Numbered from the stretch's first letter, positions 15,174 through 23,491 are shown. The stretch is DNA of 25,695 nucleotides from CAVQZA01 sp963718355 (GCA_963718355.1 CAVQZA010000011.1:1-25695); one strand, 5' to 3'. A program made the numbers and translations. Notes: a model not told the origin generated them from the sequence alone.

Positions 15174-16042
15174 GGCTCCGGCTCGTCATCTCCGAGGCGC
15201 TCGGCTCGCTCGGCGCCAACCTCTCGACAACGGTCGCGGCGACGATGACCGTGCTGATCGGGATGTTCCTGCTCGGCCTGTTCATCGCGCTCGGAACGTG
15301 GGTCGTGTCCTGGTCCGACCATGTGAAGCGCGAGCTCGTGGTGAAGGTCTACTTCGCGCCCGACGCGACCCAGAAGCAGATGAACGCGGTCGCCAATCGC
15401 CTCTCGCCGTCGAACGACCCGGACGTGAAGACCGTGACCTTCATCTCGAAGCAGGAGGCGCTGAAGCAGATGGCCAAGCGCTTCCCGGCGCTCGTCCAGA
15501 ACCTGCCCTCGAACCCGCTGCCGGACTCGCTGGAGGTCGTGCCGAAGCGCGGCGAGCAGACCGAGGCGATCGCGCAGAGCCTGTCACCGCGGCCGCCCGG
15601 GGTCGGCAACGTCAAGTACGGGCGGAAGACGGCGCACCGGATCCTCAGCGTCGCGAAGGTGATCGAATCGTTCTTCCTGATCGCCGTGCTCGTGTTACTC
15701 GCGGCCTCGACGCTGCTGATCGCGAACACGATTCGCCTCTCGATCTTCTCGCGGCGCCGTGAGATCGAGGTGATGAAGCTCGTCGGCGCGACGAACTGGT
15801 TCGTCCGCGGCCCGTTCATGCTCGAAGGCCTGATCTGCGGCGCCGGCGGCTCGCTCCTCGCGGTGGTCCTGCTGCTGCTCGGCAAGGAGCTCGTGATGCC
15901 CTCGATCCTGCCGCACATCAACGCGGGCTCCGACGTGCAGGCCATCTCGTTCTCGCTGAACGCCCTGATCCTGATCGGCGTCGGCCTGCTCCTCGGCGCC
16001 GCGGGCTCGGGCCTGACGCTTCGCCGCTTCCTGAAGGTCTGA
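15170..16042 (+). CDS. ftsX: Cell division protein FtsX
   Basis: The membrane half of FtsEX, which relays ATP hydrolysis to peptidoglycan hydrolases outside the cell. The 290-residue protein has a first membrane segment at about 20-45, an extracellular domain (about 50-155) with VVKVYFAPDATQKQMNAVAN, FISKQEALKQMAKRFP and NPLPDSLEVV, then three more membrane segments (about 165-190, 215-240, 260-285). RRREIEVMKLVGATNWFVR is the hallmark cytoplasmic loop that contacts FtsE. Length and topology are normal. ATG 15170 overlaps the ftsE stop by four bases, supporting coupled translation. Its stop overlaps a likely CTG start of the next gene. Confidence 0.95.
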   Translation: MRLRLVISEALGSLGANLSTTVAATMTVLIGMFLLGLFIALGTWVVSWSDHVKRELVVKVYFAPDATQKQMNAVANRLSPSNDPDVKTVTFISKQEALKQMAKRFPALVQNLPSNPLPDSLEVVPKRGEQTEAIAQSLSPRPPGVGNVKYGRKTAHRILSVAKVIESFFLIAVLVLLAASTLLIANTIRLSIFSRRREIEVMKLVGATNWFVRGPFMLEGLICGAGGSLLAVVLLLLGKELVMPSILPHINAGSDVQAISFSLNALILIGVGLLLGAAGSGLTLRRFLKV

Positions 16043-17707
16043 CGGATCTCGTCGTAGTCGAGGTCGCCCGGCGCGGGAAGCTCGTCGTCGGCGAGCCGTT
16101 CTTCACGCCAGGGTCGGCGCTTCTGCTCGACCGCCACGGGCTCGGCGGTGCCGGGCCCGGTGACCTCGCCGTCGTGCGACCCGGCCGCGGCCGCGCGCGG
16201 CTCGAGCGCGTGCTCGGCCCGGCGAGCTCGATCGAGCCCGTGCTGGAGGGGCTCCTCGTCGAGCGCGGGTTGCGCGAGCCGTTCGAGGACTACGAGCCGC
16301 CCGAGCCGAGCCTCGAGGGCCGCGTCGACCTCCGCGAGCTGATGACGTTCACGATCGACCCCGACACGGCGAAGGACTTCGACGACGCGATCTCCGCCCG
16401 GCGCGAGGGCGACGGGATCCGCGTGTGGATCCACATCGCCGACGTGTCGTGGTTCGTCCCCGCCGGCTCGCCGCTCGATCGGGGCGCGGCGCGGCGCGCG
16501 CTCTCGACGTACGTCCCGGGGATGGTCGCGCCGATGCTCCCGCACGAGATCGCCGACGACCTCTGCAGCCTGCGTCCGCACGAGGACCGGCTCACGGTCA
16601 CGGTCGAGATCGGGCCCGACGGCGAGCCGAATTTCTACCGTTCGGTGATTCGCAGCGCCGCCCGGCTGACGTACGGGCAGGCGGAGGCGATCCTGGCAGG
16701 CCGCGAGAAGGCGGAGCCCGAGCTGGCCGAGGCGCTCCGGCTCGCGAACGACGTCTCCACCGACCTGCGCCGCCGCCGCTTCGCCCGCGGCGCGCTGCGG
16801 ATCGAGAGCCCCGACACGAGCTTCGAGTTCGACGGCAAGGGTGGCGTGGCGCGGGCCTGGAAGGAGTCGGAGCCGGCGGCGCATGCACTGATCGAGGAGT
16901 TGATGATCCTCGCCAACGAGGCGGTGGCGGAGTTCCTTTCGAGCCGCCGCCGCGAGGCGCTGTATCGCGTGCACGAGCGCCCCGATCCGCAGTCCGTCTC
17001 GCTCCTGCTCGCGAAGCTCGCCGCCCTCGAGATCCCGACCCCGCCCGAGCCCGATCAGCTCACCCCGCAGACCGCGGCCGAGGTCGCCGCCGCCGCGGCG
17101 GAGCTCGTGTCCGCCTACGTCGCCTCCTCGGGACGAGGCCGCAACGCCTTCCCCTCGCTCGTCCTGCGCGCGCTGAAGCAGGCTCGCTACGACCCGGCGA
17201 ACCTCGGCCACTCGGGTCTCGCGAGCCCCGCGTACTGCCACTTCACCTCGCCGATTCGCCGGTACCCGGACCTCGTCGTCCATCGCGCGCTCCTGCGGGA
17301 GCTCGGCGTCTCCGACGACCCGCCAGCGGAGGATCTCCACGAGCTCGCCGACCACTGCTCGGTGACGGAGCGCGACTCCGCCAAGCTCGAGTACCTCGCC
17401 GACGAGATCTGCCTCGCATGGCTGCTCGAGGCACGGCTCTATGAGCGTGGCTGGGAGGAGCCGTTCGAGGGCGAGATCGTCGGCGCGATCGGCTCGGGCA
17501 ATCTTCGTCCTCTTCGAGGACGTCTTCGAAGCGTTTCTGCCGGCGCGCCGCCTGCCCGGCGACTACTTCGAGCTGAACGCCACCGGCACCGCGCTCGAAG
17601 GCCGCCGCGGCGGCGGCGGGTACCGGCTCGGCGACCAGATCAGGGTCCGCGTGGAGCGGATCGAGCGAGCCGAGGGCAAGGTCGAGGTCTCTCCCTACAC
17701 TTCCTGA
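16039..17707 (+). CDS. RNase R/II-family 3'-5' exoribonuclease, frameshifted
   Basis: Degrades RNA from the 3' end; RNase R works with SmpB-tmRNA on stalled messages. The frame from 16039 carries an N-terminal OB-like region (LVVVEVARRGKLVVG and AGPGDLAVVRPGRGRARLERVLG), the RNB domain with the metal-binding TIDPDTAKDFDDAI at 105-118, YCHFTSPIRRYPDLVVHRALL, and the start of an S1 domain (EIVGAIGSG). At about 17497-17503 the frame must shift by one base; after dropping base 17500 it reads IFVLFEDVFEAFLPARRLPG to a stop at 17705-17707, about 555 residues in all. Without the shift, translation runs out of frame into smpB. Homology starts just after the ftsX stop, where the only possible start is CTG 16039 (CTGA overlap); the first GTG is 16174. 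Either a sequence error, a decaying gene, or unusual decoding. Confidence 0.8.
17696..17701 (+). promoter_or_regulatory. Candidate -10 box of smpB
   Basis: TACACT lies in the final codons of the ribonuclease gene, nine bases before ATG 17711. No Shine-Dalgarno precedes smpB. Confidence 0.4.
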
Positions 17708-17710
17708 GTC

Positions 17711-18175
17711 ATGGCTCGCGCCAAGGGAGAGAAGCTGATCGTCGACAACCGCCGTGCGCGGCACGACTATCAGCTGCTGGACCGCTTCGAGGCAGGGATG
17801 GTGCTTACGGGCACGGAGGTGAAGTCGCTGCGTGACGGTCGTGTCCAGGTGCGACAGGCCTACGCCGACGTCCGCGACGACGCGGTGTGGCTGATCGGGT
17901 TGCACATCGCGGTCTACGACAAGGGCAACATCGCGAACCATGACCCCGACCGCGACCGCAAGCTACTGCTCCACTCGCGCGAGATCGACGAGCTCCACGC
18001 GCAGGTGCGCGAGAAGGGGCTCACGATCGTGCCGACGAGGCTCTATTTCAAGGACGGGCGCGCCAAGGTCGAGCTCGCGGTCGCGAAGGGCAAGGACCTG
18101 CACGACAAGCGCCGCGACATTTCGAGGCGCGACGCGGATCGCCAGATCCAGCGCGAGCTCTCACGGCGTCGCTAG
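17711..18175 (+). CDS. smpB: SsrA-binding protein SmpB
   Basis: Binds the tRNA-like part of tmRNA and carries it to stalled ribosomes. The 154-residue product has the OB-fold core: NRRARHDYQLLDRFEAGMVL, GTEVKSLRDGRVQVRQAYA (tmRNA-contact region), and NIANHDPDRDRKLLLH. The basic tail GKDLHDKRRDISRRDADRQI, which inserts into the mRNA channel, is intact. It starts three bases after the ribonuclease stop. Its 3' end overlaps a convergent acetyltransferase gene by 15 bases. Its RNA partner ssrA is in the same window, about 7.2 kb downstream. Confidence 0.97.
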   Translation: MARAKGEKLIVDNRRARHDYQLLDRFEAGMVLTGTEVKSLRDGRVQVRQAYADVRDDAVWLIGLHIAVYDKGNIANHDPDRDRKLLLHSREIDELHAQVREKGLTIVPTRLYFKDGRAKVELAVAKGKDLHDKRRDISRRDADRQIQRELSRRR

Positions 18176-19066
18176 GCCGCGCACGGTGATGGTGCCAGGC
18201 TCGAGCTCGTAGCCGTACTGCGCGTTGAGCTTGCGGATCGGCTCGTTGCGCTCCTCGTTTCCCGTCACGAGCCGCACGTAGCCGTTCTGCTTGGCCCAGG
18301 CGATCTCGGCCCGCTTCAGCGCGCCGGCGATCCCGTGCCGCCGCCACGCGCGCAGCACCCCGGTCATGTCGTGGCTGGCCACGTCCGGCCGCGTGCTCGA
18401 GAAATGGAACTTCGCATAGCCGACCACCTCGTAGCCAGCCAGCGCGACGAACGTCCCTTCGGGGCGATCGCCCGCGCCCTGCATGTCCATCGAGAGCCAG
18501 TCCTCGAACGACGGCATCACCGCGTCCTCTCCGTCCGGGACATCGGCGTACGCCTCGCAGGCGACCGCGTAGATCCCGCGCGCAAGCTCCGGGCGCTCGG
18601 CCCAGGTCACGATCTCGATTCCGTCCGGCGACGCCACCTCGGGCACGTCGACTCCGGACAGGTCGAGGACGAGACGCGGGTGCCGTGCCACCTCGACGAA
18701 GCCGCGCTTCGCCGCCCAGGCGAGGCTCGCGACATCCGTCTCCTTCATCTCGCACAGCAGCTCGCCGTAGCCGAGCGCCACGGCCCAGGAGCCGAGGCCT
18801 GCAAGGAGCGAGCTCCCGACTCCGCGCCCACGCGCTTCAGGCAAGACCCCGAGCTCGAATCGCGCAACTCCGGGCGGCTCGTGCCAGCCGCCGACGCCGA
18901 CTGCGCCGCCCGCGTCATCGGCCAGCAGCCAGACCGTCTCGCGGGCCTGCCGCTTCCAGTCCAGGAACTCCACGACGGTGCCGGGCCGCGCGAAGGCGAG
19001 GTTCGTCACCGCGACCCAGCGCTCGAGCTCGTCCTCGTGAATCTCGCGGATTTGCGCGCCTGTCAT
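18161..19066 (-). CDS. Tandem-GNAT N-acetyltransferase
   Basis: Predicted acetyl-CoA-dependent N-acyltransferase; substrate unknown. The 301-residue protein has two GNAT domains. The first (about 1-145) has the acetyl-CoA loop PEARGRGVGSSLL at about 76-88. The second (about 150-301) has RAWRRHGIAGALKRAEIAWA and the terminal GNEERNEPIRKLNAQYGY typical of GNAT motif B. It is a paralogue of the gene at 23488-24402 along its whole length, with shared stretches such as IVTWA-RPEL, GIAGALK and NEERN-PIR. The start ATG is at 19066; TAGCCT (minus strand, 19075-19080) lies eight bases before it. It runs against smpB with a 15-base tail overlap and diverges from coxS with only 50 bases between the starts. 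Confidence 0.9.
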   Translation of the reverse strand: MTGAQIREIHEDELERWVAVTNLAFARPGTVVEFLDWKRQARETVWLLADDAGGAVGVGGWHEPPGVARFELGVLPEARGRGVGSSLLAGLGSWAVALGYGELLCEMKETDVASLAWAAKRGFVEVARHPRLVLDLSGVDVPEVASPDGIEIVTWAERPELARGIYAVACEAYADVPDGEDAVMPSFEDWLSMDMQGAGDRPEGTFVALAGYEVVGYAKFHFSSTRPDVASHDMTGVLRAWRRHGIAGALKRAEIAWAKQNGYVRLVTGNEERNEPIRKLNAQYGYELEPGTITVRGLATP

Positions 19067-19073
19067 GGAGGAG

Positions 19074-19080
19074 TAGGCTA
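19074..19080. promoter_or_regulatory. Overlapping divergent -10 boxes
   Basis: AGGCTA at 19075-19080 is TAGCCT on the minus strand, eight bases before the acetyltransferase start. TAGGCT at 19074-19079 on the plus strand could serve coxS, giving a leader of about 30 bases before ATG 19117. If both are used, polymerase cannot occupy both at once. Confidence 0.4.
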
Positions 19081-19103
19081 GTCGAGCTGGTTCCAGCCGA
19101 GTC

Positions 19104-19109
19104 AGGAGG
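19104..19109 (+). promoter_or_regulatory. Shine-Dalgarno of coxS
   Basis: AGGAGG, a perfect match to the anti-Shine-Dalgarno, seven bases before ATG 19117. It fixes the start and contrasts with the leaderless-looking genes nearby. Confidence 0.8.
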
Positions 19110-19116
19110 CCGCCCG

Positions 19117-19578
19117 ATGCGACGCAGCATCTCGCTCACCGTCAACGGCAAGCACCACGAGCTCGACGTCGAGCCGCGAGATCTTCTGGTCTACGTCCTC
19201 AGGGAACAGCTCGGGTTGACCGGGACGAACGTGGGCTGCGACACGACCTCCTGCGGCGCCTGCACGATCCTGCTGAACGGCGAATCGGTCAAGTCGTGCA
19301 CGCTCCTCGCCGTCCAGGCCGACGGGCAGGAGCTGACGACGATCGAGGGACTTGCAACGAACGGAGAGCTGCATCCCATTCAGCAGGCCTTCCACGAGCA
19401 GCACGGCCTGCAGTGCGGCTACTGCACGCCGGGGATGGTGATGGCGACGGTGAGCCTGCTCGCCGAGAACGCCGATCCGACTGAGGACGAGATCCGCAGC
19501 GCACTCGAGGGGAACCTCTGCCGCTGCACCGGGTACCACAACATCGTCAAGGCCGTTCAGGCCGCGGCGGTGGCGTGA
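19117..19578 (+). CDS. coxS: Molybdenum hydroxylase small subunit, CoxS-like, two [2Fe-2S] clusters
   Basis: Passes electrons from the molybdenum site to FAD. The 153-residue protein has an N-terminal plant-type ferredoxin domain with cysteines in GCDTTSCGACT and the later KSC (about residues 43-66), and a C-terminal helical domain with QCGYCTPGMVM and NLCRCTGY holding the second cluster. All eight cysteines are present and the length is normal. First gene of an S-L-M cluster, with a strong ribosome binding site and a possible shared promoter with the divergent acetyltransferase. Its stop overlaps coxL. Homologues serve CO, xanthine, nicotinate and other hydroxylases, so the label is by family. 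Confidence 0.93.
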   Translation: MRRSISLTVNGKHHELDVEPRDLLVYVLREQLGLTGTNVGCDTTSCGACTILLNGESVKSCTLLAVQADGQELTTIEGLATNGELHPIQQAFHEQHGLQCGYCTPGMVMATVSLLAENADPTEDEIRSALEGNLCRCTGYHNIVKAVQAAAVA

Positions 19579-21929
19579 TGGCCGCCACCGAGACGACCAC
19601 CTACATCGGCGCCCCGGTTCCGCGCCGCGAGGACAAGAAGCTCCTCACCGGTAAGGGCTCGTACGTCGACAACCTCACCCTGCCCGGAATGCTCTGGATG
19701 GCGCTCGTGCGCAGCCCGTACGCGCACGCAAGGGTCGTCTCGGTGGACGTGCAGGGCGCGATCGGCGCGCCCGGTGTCGTCGCCGCGTACTCGGGCCACG
19801 ACCTCGCCGAGGAGTGGGGCGGGTCGCTGCCGTGCGCCTGGCCCGTGACCGAGGACATCGAGCTGCCGCCGCACTGGCCGCTCACACCGGACACGGCGCG
19901 CTACGAGGGAGACGCGGTCGCCGTGGTCGTCGCCGAGAGCCGCGCCGAGGCGCTCGACGCCGCGGAGCTGATCCAGGTCGAGTGGGAGCCGTTCCCCGCG
20001 GTCGTCGACGTCGCCAAGGCGCTCGACGACGACGCGCCGCTCGTCCACGACAACCTGCCGTCCAACAAGTGCTACGTCTGGCCGCTCGAGGGCGGCGACG
20101 TCGCCGGCGCATTCGCGAACGCCGAGGTGACCGTGAGCGAGCGCTACCGGCAGCAGCGGCTGATCCCCGCGGCGATCGAGCCGCGCGGCGTTCTCGCGCA
20201 GTCGGTCAACGCGACGGGCGAGCTGACGCTCTGGTCGGCGACGCAGGTGCCGCACATCCTCCGCGTGACGCTCTCCGGCGTGCTCGGGATGCCCGAGTCG
20301 AAGCTGCGCGTGATCGCGCCCGACGTCGGTGGCGGCTTCGGCTCGAAGCTGAACGTCTACGCCGAGGAGGCGCTCGCGCTACTGCTCTCCCGCCGGCTCG
20401 GCCGTCCGATCAAGTGGATCGAGGAGCGTACCGAGGGCTTCCAGGCGACGATCCACGGCCGCGACGTGATCCAGGAGATCGAGCTTGCCGCGACCAAGGA
20501 GGGGAGGGTCACCGGCGTGCGCGTCAAGCTCACCGCGGCGATGGGCGCCTACCTCCAGCTCGTCACTCCGGGGATTCCGCTGCTCGGCGCCTGGATCTAC
20601 AACGGCGCCTACGACATCCCCGCCTACGGGTTCGAGTGCACCGGCGTCTTCACGCACACCACGCCGACCGACGCGTACCGCGGCGCCGGCCGTCCCGAGG
20701 CGACCTACGCGATCGAGCGCGCGATGGACGCGCTGGCCCGCGCGGTCGGCAAGGACCCGGTCGAGATCCGCCGACTCAACTTCATCAAGGAGTTCCCGCA
20801 CACGATCGCCTCGGGCCTGACGATCGACTCGGGCGACTACGACCGGACGCTCGACCGCGTGCTCGAGCTCGCGGGGTACGAGACGCTGCGCGCCGATCAG
20901 GCCGCGCGGCGCGAGCGCGGTGACGTCAAGCAGCTCGGGATCGGGCTCTCGACCTACAACGAGATGTGCGGGCTCGCGCCCTCGCGGATCCTCGGTGCGA
21001 TCCGCTACGGCGCCGGCGGCTGGGACGCGGCCACGATCCGGTGCCTGCCGACCGGCACCGTGCAGGCGCTGATCGGCACCTCGCCGCACGGCCAGGGCCA
21101 CGAGACGGCATTCTCGCAGATCGTCGCCGATCGCCTCGGCTGCACACCGGACGAGGTCGAGGTGCTCCACGGCGATACCGCTGTCGTCCCGCTCGGCATG
21201 GACACCTACGGCAGCCGCAGCCTCGCCGTGGGCGGCGTCGCGCTCTACCAGGCTGCCGACAAGATCCTCGAGAAGGCGAAGAAGATCATCTCCCACCAGC
21301 TGGAGGTGTCCGCGGACGATCTCGAGTACGTCGCGGGCCGCTTCCAGGTCAAGGGCTCCGATCAGGGCATGTCCGTGAAGGAGGCGGCGTTCCACGCGTG
21401 GACGGCGCACAACCTCCCCGACGGGCTCGAGCCGGGCCTCGAGGAGACCGCGGTCTACGACCCGCCGAACTTCAGCTGGCCCGGCGGCGCGCACCTCGCC
21501 GTCGTCGAGGTCGACACCGAGACGGGCGACGCGCGCCTGATCCGCTACATCGCGGTCGACGACGTCGGCAACGTGATCAACCCGACGATCGTCGACGGCC
21601 AGGTGCACGGCGGCATCGCCCAGGGCGTCGCGCAGGCGCTCTACGAAGGTGTCGTCTACGACGACGAGGGCAGCCTGCTCACCGGCAATCTCACCAACTA
21701 CCTCGTCCCCTCGGCGGCCGAGCTGCCGTCGTACGAGCTCGACCGCGAGGTGAGCGCGAGCCCGACGAATCCCATGGGCGTGAAGGGCGTGGGCGAGACG
21801 GGCACGATCGCCTCGGTCGCGGCGACGATGAACGCCGTGATCGATGCGCTGTCCGCGCACGGCATCACGGATCTGGACATGCCCGCATCGCCGGAGCGAG
21901 TCTGGCGCGCGCTCGAGGAGGCGAAATGA
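19578..21929 (+). CDS. coxL: Molybdenum hydroxylase large subunit, form II CoxL-like
   Basis: Molybdopterin-binding catalytic subunit of the xanthine oxidase family. The 783-residue protein shows GAPVPRREDKKLLTGKG at the start, VGGGFGSKLNVYAEE (Moco binding), SPHGQGHETAFSQI, and GVGETGT with the catalytic glutamate at residue 740. The active-site loop reads AYRGAGR (366-372). Form I CO dehydrogenase has AYxCSFR with the copper-binding cysteine; this one lacks that cysteine, so it is form II, whose true substrate is uncertain. The S-L-M gene order also matches form II; form I is usually M-S-L. ATG 19578 overlaps the coxS stop; GTG 19575 just before it is equally possible. No coxD/E/F-type maturation genes are in the window. 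Confidence 0.93.
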   Translation: MAATETTTYIGAPVPRREDKKLLTGKGSYVDNLTLPGMLWMALVRSPYAHARVVSVDVQGAIGAPGVVAAYSGHDLAEEWGGSLPCAWPVTEDIELPPHWPLTPDTARYEGDAVAVVVAESRAEALDAAELIQVEWEPFPAVVDVAKALDDDAPLVHDNLPSNKCYVWPLEGGDVAGAFANAEVTVSERYRQQRLIPAAIEPRGVLAQSVNATGELTLWSATQVPHILRVTLSGVLGMPESKLRVIAPDVGGGFGSKLNVYAEEALALLLSRRLGRPIKWIEERTEGFQATIHGRDVIQEIELAATKEGRVTGVRVKLTAAMGAYLQLVTPGIPLLGAWIYNGAYDIPAYGFECTGVFTHTTPTDAYRGAGRPEATYAIERAMDALARAVGKDPVEIRRLNFIKEFPHTIASGLTIDSGDYDRTLDRVLELAGYETLRADQAARRERGDVKQLGIGLSTYNEMCGLAPSRILGAIRYGAGGWDAATIRCLPTGTVQALIGTSPHGQGHETAFSQIVADRLGCTPDEVEVLHGDTAVVPLGMDTYGSRSLAVGGVALYQAADKILEKAKKIISHQLEVSADDLEYVAGRFQVKGSDQGMSVKEAAFHAWTAHNLPDGLEPGLEETAVYDPPNFSWPGGAHLAVVEVDTETGDARLIRYIAVDDVGNVINPTIVDGQVHGGIAQGVAQALYEGVVYDDEGSLLTGNLTNYLVPSAAELPSYELDREVSASPTNPMGVKGVGETGTIASVAATMNAVIDALSAHGITDLDMPASPERVWRALEEAK

Positions 21930-22744
21930 TCCCGGCTGCGTTCGACTACGAGGTCGCCGACTCCGTTGCCGGCGCGGTGGAGCTGCTCGGCTCGCGCGAC
22001 GACGTGAAGCTGCTCGCCGGCGGCCACTCGCTGGTGCCGCTGCTGAAGCTCCGAGTCGTGCGGCCCGCGCTGCTCGTCGACATCGGTCGGCTCACGGAGC
22101 TGAGCTATGTCCGCGACGACGGCGACACGCTCACGATCGGCGCGCTGACGCGCCACCACGAGCTCGCCACCGACGCGCTCGTCGCCACACACGCGCCGCT
22201 GCTCGCGGCCGCGGCGGCACAGATCGGCGATCCGCAGGTTCGCCACCGCGGCACGATCGGCGGCTCCGTCGCCCACGGCGATCCCGCCTCCGACCTGCCC
22301 GCCTGCCTGCTCGCGCTCGATGCGGAGCTGCTCGTCGTCGGCAAGGGCTCGGAGCGCTTCGTCCCGGCCGCCGACTTCTTCCAGGGCGTCTTCCAGACGG
22401 CGATCAGCCCGCAGGAGATGCTCACCGCGATCCGCGTCCCCAAGCACGGCGACGCGGGCACGGCGTACCTGAAGTTCAGCCGGCGGGCCCAGGACTGGGC
22501 GACGGTCGGCGTGGCGGTGGTGACACGGAACGGCAGCGGTGCGATCGCCCTCACGAACATGGGCGCGACCCCGCTCCGCGCGAGCGCGGCAGAAGCGGCG
22601 CTGGCGAGCGGCGCGGCCGCGGCGGGGGAGGCGGCGGCCGAGGGAACCTCCCCGGTCGACGACGTCGCGGCGAGCGCCGAATTCCGCAGGCATCTCGCGC
22701 GCGTGCTCACGAAGCGCGCGGTCGAGCAGGCTCAGGCGGGCTGA
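21926..22744 (+). CDS. coxM: Molybdenum hydroxylase FAD subunit, CoxM-like
   Basis: Accepts electrons from the iron-sulfur subunit and passes them to an outside acceptor. The 272-residue protein has the FAD-binding motifs LLAGGHSLVPLLKLR at about 31-45 and TIGGSVAHGDPASDLP at about 111-126, with GDPQVRHRGTIGG just before, and a C-terminal CO_deh_flav_C domain. It is slightly shorter than many CoxM proteins (about 280-290). The start overlaps coxL as ATGA, so all three subunits look translationally coupled. The end is Ala/Glu-rich. A deazaflavin-dependent oxidoreductase homologue begins one base after its stop and may be part of the same transcript. Confidence 0.92.
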   Translation: MIPAAFDYEVADSVAGAVELLGSRDDVKLLAGGHSLVPLLKLRVVRPALLVDIGRLTELSYVRDDGDTLTIGALTRHHELATDALVATHAPLLAAAAAQIGDPQVRHRGTIGGSVAHGDPASDLPACLLALDAELLVVGKGSERFVPAADFFQGVFQTAISPQEMLTAIRVPKHGDAGTAYLKFSRRAQDWATVGVAVVTRNGSGAIALTNMGATPLRASAAEAALASGAAAAGEAAAEGTSPVDDVAASAEFRRHLARVLTKRAVEQAQAG

Positions 22745-22745
22745 G

Positions 22746-23135
22746 ATGGCGTATCTCAAGCCCGGTGCGATCACGCGGAAGGTCTTCAACCCGCTCGTGA
22801 TGATGTTCAACCCGTTCGGCACGGCGACGATCGTGGTGCGTGGGCGAAAGAGCGGCGCCGAGCGGTCCGTCCCGGTTATCCCGATCGAGCACGGGGGCGC
22901 GCAGTACCTCGTCTCGACGCGCGGCGAGTCGGACTGGGTCAAGAACCTCCGCGCCGCAGGAACGGCCGAGATCCGGCGCAAGGGCAAGGCGGACAAGGTG
23001 ACCGTCGTCGAGCTCCCGGTCGAGGAGCGGCCGCCCGTGATCGCGGCCTACCGCGCGAAGGCCGGCCGCGAGGTCGACCGGTACTTCAAGCAGCTGCCCG
23101 AACCGGCCGACCACCCGGTCTTCAGGCTCGGCTAG
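22746..23135 (+). CDS. Deazaflavin (F420)-dependent nitroreductase-fold protein, Ddn-like
   Basis: A 129-residue split-beta-barrel protein of the family that includes mycobacterial Ddn. It carries TATIVVRGRKSGAERSVPV (about 19-38), the conserved Gly-Arg-Lys-Ser-Gly stretch near the F420 site, and YLVSTRGESDWVKNLRAAG, matching the common W-x-N-L-R-A motif. It probably binds F420 or a related flavin; the substrate is unknown. ATG 22746 is one base after the coxM stop, so it likely belongs to the cox transcript. The stop codon sits in a CTAG also used by the converging YCII gene. Confidence 0.85.
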   Translation: MAYLKPGAITRKVFNPLVMMFNPFGTATIVVRGRKSGAERSVPVIPIEHGGAQYLVSTRGESDWVKNLRAAGTAEIRRKGKADKVTVVELPVEERPPVIAAYRAKAGREVDRYFKQLPEPADHPVFRLG

Positions 23136-23491
23136 ACCTCCGGCGGACCTTCGGCGATCTGACGAACCTCGATCGGCCCGTGGGTGAACGCGACCATCTC
23201 CTTGGCGAACTCGATCGCGCGCGCCTCGGTGACCTCGAGGATCCAGTAGCCCGCGATCGACGCCCTTGCTTCGGAGAACGGACCGTCGACAGCGACCGGG
23301 GCGCCGTCCACATAGGTGACCGTGGTGGCCTGGCCCGGATCGGCCAGCCCCTCGGCCGACACGAGCTCGCCGGCCGCGCGCAGGTCCTCGTCGACCTGAA
23401 CCATGAAGGCGATCATTTCGCGGATCCAGTCGGTGGGCATCGTCTCGCGCATCTCGGCGGCGTCGCCGAACATCATCACCATGTACTTCAT
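23132..23491 (-). CDS. YCII-related (DGPF) protein
   Basis: A 119-residue protein of the YciI/DGPF family, dimeric alpha-beta barrels of mostly unknown function. It opens MKYMVMMFGD, the usual family start, and has VDGPFSEARASIAGYWILEV (about 73-92) with the name-giving Asp-Gly-Pro-Phe. The end, EVRQIAEGPPEV, is normal. A GGAGGGAC-type ribosome binding site stands before the ATG at 23491. The start overlaps the stop of the upstream acetyltransferase as ATGA, so the pair are co-translated. Family members often sit beside ECF sigma factor genes; none is visible here. The last base triplet overlaps the stop of the plus-strand neighbour. Confidence 0.88.
   Translation of the reverse strand: MKYMVMMFGDAAEMRETMPTDWIREMIAFMVQVDEDLRAAGELVSAEGLADPGQATTVTYVDGAPVAVDGPFSEARASIAGYWILEVTEARAIEFAKEMVAFTHGPIEVRQIAEGPPEV

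Noticed and set aside
19578..21929. Form I (true) CO dehydrogenase
   Set aside because: The active-site loop is AYRGAGR, not AYxCSFR, so the copper-binding cysteine is absent.
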